Positions 35,477 to 43,827 of a DNA stretch of 51,920 nt are shown piece after piece. The stretch is taken from NCBI GenBank assembly GCA_002309175.1, contig DBWX01000012.1, forward strand, positions 1-51,920, read 5' to 3'. Each line of letters opens with the position of its first letter. The stretch's first letter is position 1. A program made the translations under genes and the position numbers. The stretch comes from Ruminococcaceae bacterium UBA1227. Its GTDB lineage: Bacteria; Bacillota; Clostridia; Oscillospirales; Acutalibacteraceae. Below the pieces are notes generated by a model. The model was not told the DNA's origin. It saw only the letters and a program-made list of their open reading frames with translations, and made no database searches.

Positions 35477-37435
35477 TTAATCCTCAATGAAGAGGCTGAA
35501 ATCTGTCTGACCTTCAAGCTGGTCAAGGAAGGCGTCGAGGGGGTCCTCATCTTCCTTCTTTTCGTCGCCTAAGAGTTCCTCGAAGATAGAGGCTGAAGAG
35601 CTCTCTGCCTTGGGAACCGGTTCAGGCTCGGGCTCGGGAATGGGCTCGGGTTCAGGCTCCGGCTCCGGCTCGGGTTCAGGTTCCGGCTCGGGAACGGGTA
35701 CCGGATCGGGAATCAGCTCGGGTTCGGGAACGGGTTCCGGCTCGGGAGCGGGTTCAGGCTCCGGGGCGAACTCGCCTTCGGCAGCAAGGCGGACATAGAG
35801 GTCCTCGCCGAGGACTGTTTTAATTGCGTCGCGGATGACACCGTTGTGGTAATCCTGAGGGAGGAAGCGGCGGAGCAGGACGTTGTCGGTCTCGACAACG
35901 AGGCAGTCGCCCTTCCTGTGAGCCCTGGCGCTGTTCATGGAACCTATTAGCACCTTGTCGGTCGTGACGACCTCACGGATGATGGCGTTCCATGTCTCCG
36001 TCGGCAGAGCACCTTCGGAGGGGATGTAATCCTCAACGGAGGCCTCGTCTTCAGCTGCGGGCACTGCAGTTTCAGGCTCGTCAGCCGGGAGATAGTCCTC
36101 TATGGCGGGCTCAGGCTCGGGAAGATCCGGGAAAGGTATCTCCTCCGGAGTGATGTCAAAGGTTAAAGCCGGCTCGGGCTCCGGTATGGGCTCGGGCTCC
36201 GGTTCCGGTTCGGGAATCGGCTCAGGTTCGGGTTCCGGAATCGGCTCAGGTTCAGGCTCCGGTTCGGGGAGCGGAGCGGGTTCAAAGACAACCGGCTTCG
36301 GGGCCTCGAGCTGCTTTACTTCTATGGGTTCAGCGCCCGGCAGGAGCGATTCGGTTCCGCTGTTACAGAGGCGGATTATTGCCATTTCCATCTCCACGCG
36401 GCGGTTGAGTCCGCGGCGCAGGCTTGAGAGCGTGTCGCCGAGTACGTTTAAGACCTCAAGGATGAAGTCCATCGAGTAGGCGGCTGAGATTCGCTTGTAC
36501 TCCGCAAGTTCCTCCTTTGAGCTGATTACGAGTTCTTCAGGATTCTTGACTGCCTTGCAGATCATCAGGTTCCTGAAGTGGTTCGTGAGCTCGTTGCAGA
36601 GGCGCTCCATGTCACAAGAACTGTTGTGGAGCAAGTTTATCTGGGTGAGGGCGGAGGCTCCGTCCTTGTTTAAAATGCTTGTACCGAGGGCAAAGAGGTA
36701 CTCCTTGCCGGCGAGGCCAACGGTGGCGTTTACCACGTCGAGCGTTATGTGGCGCGAATGGCCGATGCACTGGTCAAGGATTGACAGTGCGTCACGGAGC
36801 GCGCCGTCAGCGAGACGGGCTATGAGAGCGGCCGCGTCGGGCTCGAGGATCAGGTCCTCGCGTTCGGCGACATAGGAGAGGCGCTTTGCTATGTCCTCCG
36901 GCGTAATACGTCGGAAGTCAAAGCGCTGGCAGCGCGAGAGAATGGTCGCCGGGAGCTTGTGGACCTCTGTTGTGGCGAGGATGAATTTCACGTGTGCAGG
37001 GGGCTCTTCAAGGGTCTTGAGAAGTGCGTTAAACGCGCCTGTTGAGAGCATGTGGACCTCGTCGATAATATAGACGCGGTACTTGCCGCCGACCGGCGTG
37101 AAGTTGGCCTCGTCACGGATGTCGCGGATATTGTCCACGCCGTTGTTTGAGGCCGCGTCTATCTCGATGACGTCCATTATGGCTCCGCTGTCTATGCCTT
37201 TGCAGGTCGGACATTCGTTGCATGGGTCACCGTTTATGGGATGCTCACAGTTGACTGCCTTTGCAAAAATCTTAGCGCAGGTGGTTTTTCCGGTGCCGCG
37301 CGAACCGGTGAAGAGGTAGGCATGTGAGTGCCTGCCGGTCTCAATCTCGTTGATGAGGGTTCGCGTTATGTGCTCCTGGCCGACAACGTCGGCAAAGACC
37401 TGAGGACGCCATTTTCTGTACAAAGCCTGATACAC
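35477..37435 (-). CDS. dnaX: DNA polymerase III gamma/tau subunit
   Basis: Clamp-loader ATPase linking polymerase cores. 652 aa from the GTG at 37435 (GGAGGAG upstream). Walker A GSRGTGKTT is at 44-52, and the zinc module CEHPINGDPCNECPTC follows at ~64-79. DEVHMLS is the Walker B, and the SRC motif is intact. Clamp-loader domain III follows. The tau-specific tail is unusual: two long Pro/Glu low-complexity tracts (about 385-440 and 560-620) flank a folded domain (LPTETWNAIIREVVTTDKVLIGSM...). I saw no obvious slippery site for a gamma product. SRP RNA lies directly upstream. Confidence 0.97.
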   Translation of the reverse strand: MYQALYRKWRPQVFADVVGQEHITRTLINEIETGRHSHAYLFTGSRGTGKTTCAKIFAKAVNCEHPINGDPCNECPTCKGIDSGAIMDVIEIDAASNNGVDNIRDIRDEANFTPVGGKYRVYIIDEVHMLSTGAFNALLKTLEEPPAHVKFILATTEVHKLPATILSRCQRFDFRRITPEDIAKRLSYVAEREDLILEPDAAALIARLADGALRDALSILDQCIGHSRHITLDVVNATVGLAGKEYLFALGTSILNKDGASALTQINLLHNSSCDMERLCNELTNHFRNLMICKAVKNPEELVISSKEELAEYKRISAAYSMDFILEVLNVLGDTLSSLRRGLNRRVEMEMAIIRLCNSGTESLLPGAEPIEVKQLEAPKPVVFEPAPLPEPEPEPEPIPEPEPEPIPEPEPEPEPIPEPEPALTFDITPEEIPFPDLPEPEPAIEDYLPADEPETAVPAAEDEASVEDYIPSEGALPTETWNAIIREVVTTDKVLIGSMNSARAHRKGDCLVVETDNVLLRRFLPQDYHNGVIRDAIKTVLGEDLYVRLAAEGEFAPEPEPAPEPEPVPEPELIPDPVPVPEPEPEPEPEPEPEPEPIPEPEPEPVPKAESSSASIFEELLGDEKKEDEDPLDAFLDQLEGQTDFSLFIED

Positions 37436-37460
37436 GTTTTACTCCTCCATGTCAAAAAAT

Positions 37461-37622
37461 AAAGCAGAGGTCTTTCACTTGACCATACAGCGCGCAGGCG
37501 GACTGTGGCGCACAAAGCTGTTCGCTTAATGCTGCTCGGTTCCCCGCCTGACATGGTTCACGATGCCCTGTCGCACAGGACCCACACGCCATATGGTCAA
37601 ACAAAAGTTACTCTGCTTACCA
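37461..37622 (-). ncRNA. ffs: signal recognition particle RNA (4.5S-like, no full Alu domain seen)
   Basis: The minus-strand RNA carries the domain IV hairpin ATGTCAGGCGGGGAACCGAG followed by CAGCATTAAG, with a GGAA tetraloop closed by CGG/CCG. Paired arms enclose it: TTGACCATA with TATGGTCAA, and outermost AAGCAGAG (37611-37618) with CTCTGCTT (37462-37469). A T-run after the outer arm forms the terminator. At about 160 nt it is longer than E. coli 4.5S RNA but shorter than the 270-nt Bacillus scRNA. The position upstream of dnaX on the same strand is conserved in Firmicutes. Ends are approximate. Confidence 0.9.
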
Positions 37623-37629
37623 CCTTAAT

Positions 37630-37658
37630 ATTATATTAAAAAATACGATTAAAATCAA
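37630..37658 (-). promoter_or_regulatory. promoter of SRP RNA
   Basis: Minus strand TTGATT (37653-37658), 17-bp spacer, TATAAT (37630-37635); predicted start near 37622, matching the beginning of the outer RNA stem. Confidence 0.75.
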
Positions 37659-37663
37659 TAGTA

Positions 37664-37692
37664 TTGCGAAAAACCACTATAGGTGGTATACT
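37664..37692 (+). promoter_or_regulatory. promoter of the TrmH-family methyltransferase gene
   Basis: TTGCGA (37664-37669), 17-bp spacer, TGG-TATACT (hexamer 37687-37692). It lies back-to-back with the SRP RNA promoter, 5 bp between the -35 elements. Confidence 0.65.
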
Positions 37693-37736
37693 TTATTCTA
37701 TATAATGACTATATATGCCGTTTTGGGGGCTAATAA

Positions 37737-38504
37737 ATGAGGGAACAGCAGACAACTGAGTTTCAGAGCGAACTCATCATCGGCAGAAACCCGGTGATGG
37801 AGGCTCTGAAAGCAGGAAGAGAAGTGGATACTCTGTACGTCGCGAAGGGCGAGCGCAGCGGGTCCGTGGGCAAGATAATAAGCATGTGCCGCGATGCAGG
37901 CATCATCGTAAAGGACACGGACCAGAAGAAACTTGACTTCATGTGCGGAAATCAGAATCACCAGGGCGTGATTGCCAGGGTGGCTGCGCACAGCTACGCG
38001 AGCATAGACGATATCTTCGCGAAAGCGGAGGAAAAGGGAGAAAAACCTTTCATCATTATCTGCGACGAGATTGAAGACCCTCACAATTTAGGCGCGATAA
38101 TAAGGACGGCCGAGTGCGCGGGCGCACACGGCGTGATAATCCCCAAACGGCGAAACGCGACCTTGAGCCTTACCGTGGCCAAGACGGCGGCGGGCGCGCT
38201 GGAATACGTGCCGGTGGCACGTGTGGCAAACCTCGCGGCCGCCATTGACGAGCTCAAGGAGCGCGGCGTATGGGTGTATGGCACCGACATGAAAGGAGAC
38301 ATGTGGTGCGAGACGGACCTGACCGGTGCGGTTGCACTGGTAATCGGTTCGGAAGGCTCCGGAATGGGACGCCTTGTCAGGGAGAAATGCGATTTTGTGC
38401 TGTCGCTCCCGATGAAGGGTGAGATAAACTCACTGAATGCATCGGTGGCAGCGGGAATCATAATGTATGAGGTCAGCAGACAGAGACTGGCCGCAAAATC
38501 TTGA
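37737..38504 (+). CDS. rlmB: TrmH/RlmB family RNA 2'-O-methyltransferase
   Basis: 255 aa SPOUT methyltransferase. The N-terminal substrate-binding domain starts IIGRNPVMEALKAG. The three SPOUT motifs are present: EDPHNLGAIIRTAECAG, VIGSEGSGMGRLV, and LPMKGEINSLNASVAAGI, which forms the trefoil knot for AdoMet. RlmB methylates G2251 of 23S rRNA in E. coli; Gram-positive homologues may act elsewhere, so the symbol is by similarity. The ATG lies close to the promoter, and the next gene follows 12 nt later. Confidence 0.92.
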   Translation: MREQQTTEFQSELIIGRNPVMEALKAGREVDTLYVAKGERSGSVGKIISMCRDAGIIVKDTDQKKLDFMCGNQNHQGVIARVAAHSYASIDDIFAKAEEKGEKPFIIICDEIEDPHNLGAIIRTAECAGAHGVIIPKRRNATLSLTVAKTAAGALEYVPVARVANLAAAIDELKERGVWVYGTDMKGDMWCETDLTGAVALVIGSEGSGMGRLVREKCDFVLSLPMKGEINSLNASVAAGIIMYEVSRQRLAAKS

Positions 38505-38516
38505 GGAAAGGGGTGT

Positions 38517-41432
38517 GTGAAGATGGCTGACTACAGAGATTTGGATGACCTTTTGACAGAGCTTGAAGCGGAAAACGAAAACACCCCCAAGAAGGCATGG
38601 TCCTTCAGCGAGATAGACGCTCTGCTCGGCGAGGAAGATGTAATGGACGAGATAGACAGGGCTGCAAAAGAGCCCGATCTCGAACCGGACCCCGAGCCCG
38701 AACCCGAACCTGAAGAGGAACCCGAGGAGTTCGAGGAAGAGCCGGAGGAGGAACCTGAGGAGGAAGAAACCGAAGAGGACGAGTTCCTCGAGGAACCCGA
38801 GCCTGAGCCGGTACCCGAAAAGAAGAAAATAGTAAAGGTCGTAGGCGTGGTCGGAAACGTCTCTCCGAAGCTCCCGAAGGGCGAGGAGAAGACCGTCGTA
38901 TTTGACGCCGAGACCGTAAAGACGAAGTCGGTGGACAGGGCGGTTGCCGAGCGGGTCGATGACGAGCTCGACAATATAAAGAGCAAGCGCCCGGACCAGA
39001 CCCAGGTCATTATGGCTCTCGCCGATGACGAGGACATGGAGATGACCGAGGTCCCGACCAAGGAGAAGGCTTTGGAGCCGGAGACCGAGGAACAGAGGCT
39101 CGAGCGCAGGGCGCTCGCCCAGAAGACAATCGGTATCCAGCCTATCTATAACGAGAAAATCAGGCATCAGATTGTTACCGAGAAGATCGAAAAGAGCCCG
39201 ACAGGGGTGATGGAGACCGACCGGTACAGGGAGCGTTTCTTAAACGTTCCGAAGCAGCACCTTGAGCGCACTGCGGACTATGCCGCCCTTCACCAGGGTG
39301 AGAAGCCGCAGATAGAGCGTGCGGGACGAATCGTAAAGCGCAGCAAGTTCAGAAACACCGCTGACCTTGAACCCGTTCCCACAATAGTCTCCGCGAGCGA
39401 GGAGCGTTCGAACTTTGACAAGACAATCGTCGCGACGTCCGGCACGAAGGTAATCGAACACAAGGACAACGACAGCGTGACGGGCCAGATAAGGCTCACC
39501 GGCTTCGGTGAGGAAGAGGTCATTGACCAGATAGACGAGGAGAATGCCGAGGAGGCTCTCCGCGAGGTCAGAGGCCAGAAAGTGGCCGAGTTCCAGCTTG
39601 ACGCGGACTTCGACGAGGTCGAAGAGTATTACGAGGAACCTGAGGCATCCGGTGATTCGGGCGCCGCTTCGGTCCTTACCGCGAATTTCATAAATGACGA
39701 GTACAGGACTGAAGGGGATAAGGACCGAATTGCCGCCGCTCTCGCCAAAGCGGTCAGGTTTACCGGCATCTCCGCCGGGGTACAGGCTGTGCTCACACTC
39801 ATTGCACTCATAATTTCGGGAATCGTCATAAGGAGCGGCGGCAACCTCTCCGTTGTCGGAGGCGGCGCCCTCGGATGCGGCCTCATCAACATAGTCATCC
39901 TGGCTGTGGCCTGCGCTTTCGGACTTCCCATACTCATCAGAGGCTTAAACGGCATAGCAAATCAGAAGCCGAATGCCTCCACGGGTACACTCATTGCAGT
40001 GGTTGCCTGCCTCATCGAGGACCTGGGTCTCATCCTGTTCTCATCCGAAGGATACGCCGATGTCGCAATTTACACAGGTGCTGCCTGCGGCGCGCTCGCA
40101 ATAGCGAATGTCGCAAGGCTCATAACCCTGCTTCGCGCGAAGAACAACTTCGCTTTCGTTACAAACGGCACGCAGCTTTTCAGCACTGAAAAGATCTCGG
40201 GCGAGGACGACGCGTTTGAAATAGGCAGAGGCCTCCTTATCGGAGACCCCGCAATCTGCTACAACGCGCGCATGGAGCGCCCGTCATACTTCATTGAGAA
40301 TTCCTTTGAGGATGACCCTGCGGACGACTATGCGGACAAGCTTATCTACATCACCGTAATACTGGCGATACTTTTCGCCTTTATCTTCGGTATCATCCAC
40401 AGGAGCGTGCTCTTTGCACTCGGCACATTTGCCGCGTTCTGCAGTGTCGGTATTCCGGCCTTCCTGCTGCTCGCGTCGAACATAGGCCTCTTCTGGAAGA
40501 ACAGGCAGTTCAACTCGAGCGGTGCCGCGATTGTCGGACACCGCGCCGTCGAGGACAGCACGGACGCGAACGCATACGTGCTCGACGCGACCGATATCTT
40601 CAAGAGCGGCTCGAGCAGCATCATCGGAATCAAGACCTTCCACGGCATGAGAATCGACGATGCCATCCTCTACGCCGCGGCGCTCGTAATCGAGTCCGAC
40701 GGACCGCTCTCATGTATATTTGACAGCGTAATTTTAGGCAAGAAGGATCTCCTGCCTCCGGTAGAGTCCCTGGCCTATGAAGAGCGCCTCGGCCTCTCGG
40801 CCTGGGTTCATACGAACCGCGTGCTCTTCGGTACCAGAGAACTTCTCATAAACCACAATGTCGAGGCACCCGACAGGCAGTTTGAGAACCAGTACGTCCA
40901 TGACGGCCGAAATGTCGCCTACCTCGCGATAGCGGGCAAGATTGCGGCGATGTTCGTCATCAAGTACCAGCCCGATGCCCATGTGGGCAAGTATCTCCGC
41001 TATCTTGATCGGGCGGGCGTATCAATTCTTATCCGCTCCTGCGACTGCAACATAACGGAAGAGATGATCTGCAGACACTTCAAACTTCCCGCATCCGCGG
41101 TCAAGATTTTAAGCCCCGTCTCCGGAGATATCTTCCAGCAGTATCGGAATGAGGACATAGAGACGGCTCCCGCCGGACTTATTCACAACGGTACTCTTGA
41201 GTCCTCGATAACGGCCTTCTACGAGGCCCGCGAGCTCTCGGACGGCACCTATGTGAACAAGACGGTCGCCACCATCTACACGGGCATGGCCCTCCTCTTC
41301 GGCTTCTTGCTCTGCCTCATCGGAGGCCCCGAGAGCATGGGCATAAACTGCGGCCAGATTATTGCCTTCCAGGCCCTCTGGACCGTAATAGCCTCAGCCA
41401 TTCCGATCATAAAACGACGGATAGACAGATAA
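38517..41432 (+). CDS. degenerate P-type-ATPase-like membrane protein with acidic Pro/Glu N-terminus
   Basis: 971 aa; not a known family to me. Residues 1-~400 are cytoplasmic, very acidic at 50-110 (PEPEPEPEEEPEE). Four transmembrane segments lie between ~410 and 560 and two at ~608-660. From there the order mirrors a P1B-type ATPase. CSVGIPAFLLLAS (C642) sits where CPCxLGLATP would be, and VLDATDIFKSG (Asp690) replaces DKTGTLTxG. DGPLSCIF resembles xHPLA, and a nucleotide-domain-like VHTNRVLFGTRELL follows. RSCDCN (840-845) replaces TGDN, and two or three final helices close the protein. The GDGxNDxP hinge is absent, so catalysis is unlikely. It follows the methyltransferase gene by 12 nt. 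The homology is my inference from motif order. Confidence 0.7.
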   Translation: MKMADYRDLDDLLTELEAENENTPKKAWSFSEIDALLGEEDVMDEIDRAAKEPDLEPDPEPEPEPEEEPEEFEEEPEEEPEEEETEEDEFLEEPEPEPVPEKKKIVKVVGVVGNVSPKLPKGEEKTVVFDAETVKTKSVDRAVAERVDDELDNIKSKRPDQTQVIMALADDEDMEMTEVPTKEKALEPETEEQRLERRALAQKTIGIQPIYNEKIRHQIVTEKIEKSPTGVMETDRYRERFLNVPKQHLERTADYAALHQGEKPQIERAGRIVKRSKFRNTADLEPVPTIVSASEERSNFDKTIVATSGTKVIEHKDNDSVTGQIRLTGFGEEEVIDQIDEENAEEALREVRGQKVAEFQLDADFDEVEEYYEEPEASGDSGAASVLTANFINDEYRTEGDKDRIAAALAKAVRFTGISAGVQAVLTLIALIISGIVIRSGGNLSVVGGGALGCGLINIVILAVACAFGLPILIRGLNGIANQKPNASTGTLIAVVACLIEDLGLILFSSEGYADVAIYTGAACGALAIANVARLITLLRAKNNFAFVTNGTQLFSTEKISGEDDAFEIGRGLLIGDPAICYNARMERPSYFIENSFEDDPADDYADKLIYITVILAILFAFIFGIIHRSVLFALGTFAAFCSVGIPAFLLLASNIGLFWKNRQFNSSGAAIVGHRAVEDSTDANAYVLDATDIFKSGSSSIIGIKTFHGMRIDDAILYAAALVIESDGPLSCIFDSVILGKKDLLPPVESLAYEERLGLSAWVHTNRVLFGTRELLINHNVEAPDRQFENQYVHDGRNVAYLAIAGKIAAMFVIKYQPDAHVGKYLRYLDRAGVSILIRSCDCNITEEMICRHFKLPASAVKILSPVSGDIFQQYRNEDIETAPAGLIHNGTLESSITAFYEARELSDGTYVNKTVATIYTGMALLFGFLLCLIGGPESMGINCGQIIAFQALWTVIASAIPIIKRRIDR

Positions 41433-41436
41433 AGAA

Positions 41437-41466
41437 AAAGGACCGGCTGAAAAGCCGGTCCTTTAA
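41437..41466. terminator. bidirectional terminator between the P-type-like gene and rpsR
   Basis: A 12-bp perfect stem AAAGGACCGGCT/AGCCGGTCCTTT with a GAAA loop and A/T flanks on both sides. Confidence 0.9.
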
Positions 41467-41474
41467 ATTTCCTT

Positions 41475-41717
41475 TTAGTCTGCTGAGTAGGGGAGAAGGG
41501 CAACGTGACGGGCACGCTTGATAGCTGTTGTGAGCTGTCTCTGATGATATGCGCATGTGCCTGTAACTCTTCTCGGAAGGATCTTGGCGCGGTCGCTTGT
41601 GTACTTGCGAAGGCGTGCTGTGTCCTTGTAGTCTATGTTGTCGATCTTCTCAACACAGAATGAGCAAACCTTTTTACGTGACTTTCTGCCGCCACGTGCG
41701 TTCTTATCGTAAGCCAT
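41475..41717 (-). CDS. rpsR: 30S ribosomal protein S18
   Basis: 80 aa, family length. CSFCVEK at residues 18-24 followed by NIDYKDTARLRKYTSDRAKILPRR and TGTCAYHQRQLTTAIKRARHVALLPY is unmistakable S18. It keeps cysteines (CSFC and GTC) of the zinc-type (C+) form. It is the last gene of the rpsF-ssb-rpsR operon. Confidence 0.99.
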   Translation of the reverse strand: MAYDKNARGGRKSRKKVCSFCVEKIDNIDYKDTARLRKYTSDRAKILPRRVTGTCAYHQRQLTTAIKRARHVALLPYSAD

Positions 41718-41735
41718 TTTGGTATTCTCCTTTTC

Positions 41736-42182
41736 TTAGAATGGTAATTCGTCTTCCATGTCGGCTGCAGAGAAATCAGAAGCGGCTGCAGTTGAGAATG
41801 AAGGAGCAGGTGATTCAGCGGGAGCTGAAGGAGCTGCCGCAGCGGCACCCGTGCCGCTCTCATTCTTTGATCCGCAGAATGAAACGTTGTCTGCAACGAT
41901 TTCAACCGCCGTTCTCTTCGCGCCTGTCTTATCCTCGTAGTTTCTGGTCTGGATTGAGCCCTGAACGGCAATCATTGAACCCTTGTGGAAATAACGGGTA
42001 ACGAATTCCGCTGTCTGTCTCCAGGCTACTACATTGATAAAGTCTGTCTGGCGCTCTTCGCCGGCTCTGACGTATGAACGGTCAACCGCAACGGAGAAAC
42101 TTGTAACAGAGACACCCGTTGTTGTTGTACGAAGTTCGGGATCCGCAGTAAGGCGGCCCATGATAACTGCACAGTTAAGCAT
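41736..42182 (-). CDS. ssb: single-stranded DNA-binding protein
   Basis: 148 aa. The OB fold covers residues 1-105 (MLNCAVIMGRLTADPELR, VTSFSVAVDR, TDFINVVAWR, GSMIAVQGSIQTRNYEDKTG). A Pro/Ala/Ser linker and the acidic protein-docking tip DMEDELPF follow. Its place between rpsF and rpsR is classic and keeps it co-regulated with the two ribosomal proteins. Confidence 0.98.
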   Translation of the reverse strand: MLNCAVIMGRLTADPELRTTTTGVSVTSFSVAVDRSYVRAGEERQTDFINVVAWRQTAEFVTRYFHKGSMIAVQGSIQTRNYEDKTGAKRTAVEIVADNVSFCGSKNESGTGAAAAAPSAPAESPAPSFSTAAASDFSAADMEDELPF

Positions 42183-42198
42183 TTACGTTACCTCCCGA

Positions 42199-42483
42199 TT
42201 ACTTGGAAATGTTGAGGAAACGGAGAACGCCGTCGGTGATACCGAGGATACGCTCAAACTCAGCCGGGAACTCCGGCTCAGCCGTATACTCAACTACGTA
42301 GTAATAACCATCAGTCTCATAGTTGATGGGATAAGCGAGCTTGCGTGAGCCCCACTCATCAACATTACCGAGGGTACCGTGCTTTTCGATAAGCGCTTTG
42401 AACTTCTCGAAATTGGCCTGTGCTTCCTCTTCTCCGTTCTTTACAGAGAATACGAGCATAGCTTCGTAGTTTTTAGCTGCCAT
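42199..42483 (-). CDS. rpsF: 30S ribosomal protein S6
   Basis: 94 aa from ATG 42483 (AGGAGG eight nt upstream), which removes an upstream in-frame extension. NYEAMLVFSVKNGEE, WGSRKLAYPINYETDGYYYVVEY and FPAEFERILGITDGVLRFLN match S6. It is the first gene of the operon. S6 and S18 form a heterodimer and are known to bind their own leader in many bacteria. Confidence 0.98.
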   Translation of the reverse strand: MAAKNYEAMLVFSVKNGEEEAQANFEKFKALIEKHGTLGNVDEWGSRKLAYPINYETDGYYYVVEYTAEPEFPAEFERILGITDGVLRFLNISK

Positions 42484-42566
42484 TTTCTTTACCTCCTTCT
42501 GGTCTTTTGGCCCTGCAATTGGCTGCTGCAGAGCAAGGAACGCGTGACTTTTCACGCGCGTTTTAA
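42484..42566 (-). promoter_or_regulatory. rpsF leader with strong hairpin (possible S6:S18 autoregulatory element)
   Basis: The predicted 5' leader of about 75 nt holds a perfect 7-bp hairpin CGCGTGA-AAAG-TCACGCG (42541-42558) and, nearer the ribosome-binding site, CTGCA/TGCAG arms. An S6:S18-binding leader is expected here from other Firmicutes. I cannot verify the conserved CCG-bearing loop, so the assignment is tentative. Confidence 0.45.
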
Positions 42567-42567
42567 A

Positions 42568-42596
42568 AGTATATACAAAAACTCAGTCAGTGTCAA
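42568..42596 (-). promoter_or_regulatory. promoter of rpsF-ssb-rpsR
   Basis: Minus strand TTGACA (42591-42596), exactly 17 bp, TATACT (42568-42573): a near-consensus promoter fitting a ribosomal-protein operon. Confidence 0.85.
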
Positions 42597-42600
42597 TCCT

Positions 42601-43719
42601 TTATTTGCTCAGATTTTTAAGTGACTCGGCTTTGAGATACGCGTTGATAAAGCCGTCTATGTCACCGTCCATGACTGCGTTTATGTTACCCATTTCATAG
42701 CCCGTTCTTGTGTCCTTGGCGAGGGTGTAGGGCATGAATACGTAGTTTCTTATCTGGTTGCCCCAGGCGATCTCGGTCTTTACGCCCTTTATGTCCTCGA
42801 TTTTTTCGAGGTGCTGCTGCTCCTTGATCTCGATGAGCTTGGACTTGAGCATACGCATACAGACCTCGCGGTTCTGATGCTGTGAGCGCTCAACCTGGCA
42901 GCAGACGACAATACCTGTCGGCTTGTGGATGAGGCGGACAGCGGAGGAGGTCTTGTTGACCTTCTGTCCGCCGGCGCCGGAGGCCCTATAGACTTCCATC
43001 TCGATGTCCTCGGGACGGAGCTCGACCTCGGTGTCGTCGTTGATTTCGGGCATTACCTCGACTGCGGCGAAGGATGTATGGCGACGTCCCGCAGCGTCGA
43101 AAGGTGAGACGCGGACGAGGCGGTGAACGCCGGCTTCTGATTTCATATAGCCGTAGGCGTTCTCTCCCTCGATGATGATGGTGGCGGACTTGAGTCCGGC
43201 CTCATCTCCGTCGAGATAGTCTGTCGTTGTGACTTTAAAGCCGTGGCGTTCACCCCAGCGGTTGTAGAGGCGGTAGAGCATGGATGCCCAGTCCTGGGCC
43301 TCCGTACCGCCTGCGCCGGCGTGGAACGTCAGTATGGCATTTGAGTTGTCGTATTCGCCTGTGAGAAGTGTGGAAAGGGTCATCGTGTCGAGCTTTGCCT
43401 TAAACTCGTTTACATTTTCACAGCACTCGTCGTAGAGGCTCTCATCGCCCTCTTCATCGGCGAGCTCAATCATGACAAGAGCGTCGTCATACATCTGAGA
43501 GAGCTTCTCGTATGACGCCACTTTGGCTTTGAGGTTGCTTGTGCGCTGCAGGACCTTCTGGGAGTTTTCAAGGTCGTCCCAGAAGCCGTCCTTCGCGGCT
43601 TCATCCTCAAGATTTTTGATTTCGTCTCTCATCTTGTCGAGACCGAGGGCCGCTTTCAGGTCTTCGAGCGGCTTTTCGTTCTCTATGAGAGAGAGTCTGA
43701 GTTCCTCGTACTGGAGCAC
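42601..43719 (-). CDS. prfB: peptide chain release factor 2, no programmed frameshift
   Basis: Releases peptides at UGA and UAA. 372 aa from the GTG at 43719 (AAAGGGTGA upstream). The SPF anticodon-like tripeptide (RVSPFDAAGRRHTSF) and the GGQ motif (ASGAGGQKVNK) are intact. The whole N-terminal region is in one frame (ELRLSLIENEKPLEDLKAALGLD), so the +1 frameshift that autoregulates prfB in E. coli and many Firmicutes is absent. It has its own promoter. Confidence 0.97.
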   Translation of the reverse strand: MLQYEELRLSLIENEKPLEDLKAALGLDKMRDEIKNLEDEAAKDGFWDDLENSQKVLQRTSNLKAKVASYEKLSQMYDDALVMIELADEEGDESLYDECCENVNEFKAKLDTMTLSTLLTGEYDNSNAILTFHAGAGGTEAQDWASMLYRLYNRWGERHGFKVTTTDYLDGDEAGLKSATIIIEGENAYGYMKSEAGVHRLVRVSPFDAAGRRHTSFAAVEVMPEINDDTEVELRPEDIEMEVYRASGAGGQKVNKTSSAVRLIHKPTGIVVCCQVERSQHQNREVCMRMLKSKLIEIKEQQHLEKIEDIKGVKTEIAWGNQIRNYVFMPYTLAKDTRTGYEMGNINAVMDGDIDGFINAYLKAESLKNLSK

Positions 43720-43747
43720 AATAAATCACCCTTTCACGCGTTTTCAT

Positions 43748-43776
43748 ATTATAGTAAAAAACTTTTGTATTGTAAA
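43748..43776 (-). promoter_or_regulatory. promoter of prfB
   Basis: Minus strand TTTACA (43771-43776), 17-bp spacer, TATAAT (43748-43753). It interlocks with the plus-strand promoter at 43765-43793. Confidence 0.75.
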
Positions 43777-43793
43777 GCGAAATAATGTATAAT
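43765..43793 (+). promoter_or_regulatory. promoter of the RING-like/DUF2628 gene
   Basis: TTGTAT (43765-43770), 17-bp spacer, TATAAT (43788-43793). The -35 elements of this and the prfB promoter are adjacent and the promoter bodies overlap, so polymerase can occupy only one. Confidence 0.7.
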
Positions 43794-43827
43794 TATGGGG
43801 ATATTTGACACCCAAAGGAGCAAAACT

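Noticed and set aside
43640..43719. Programmed +1 frameshift in prfB
   Set aside because: The whole N-terminal region reads in one frame without an internal stop.
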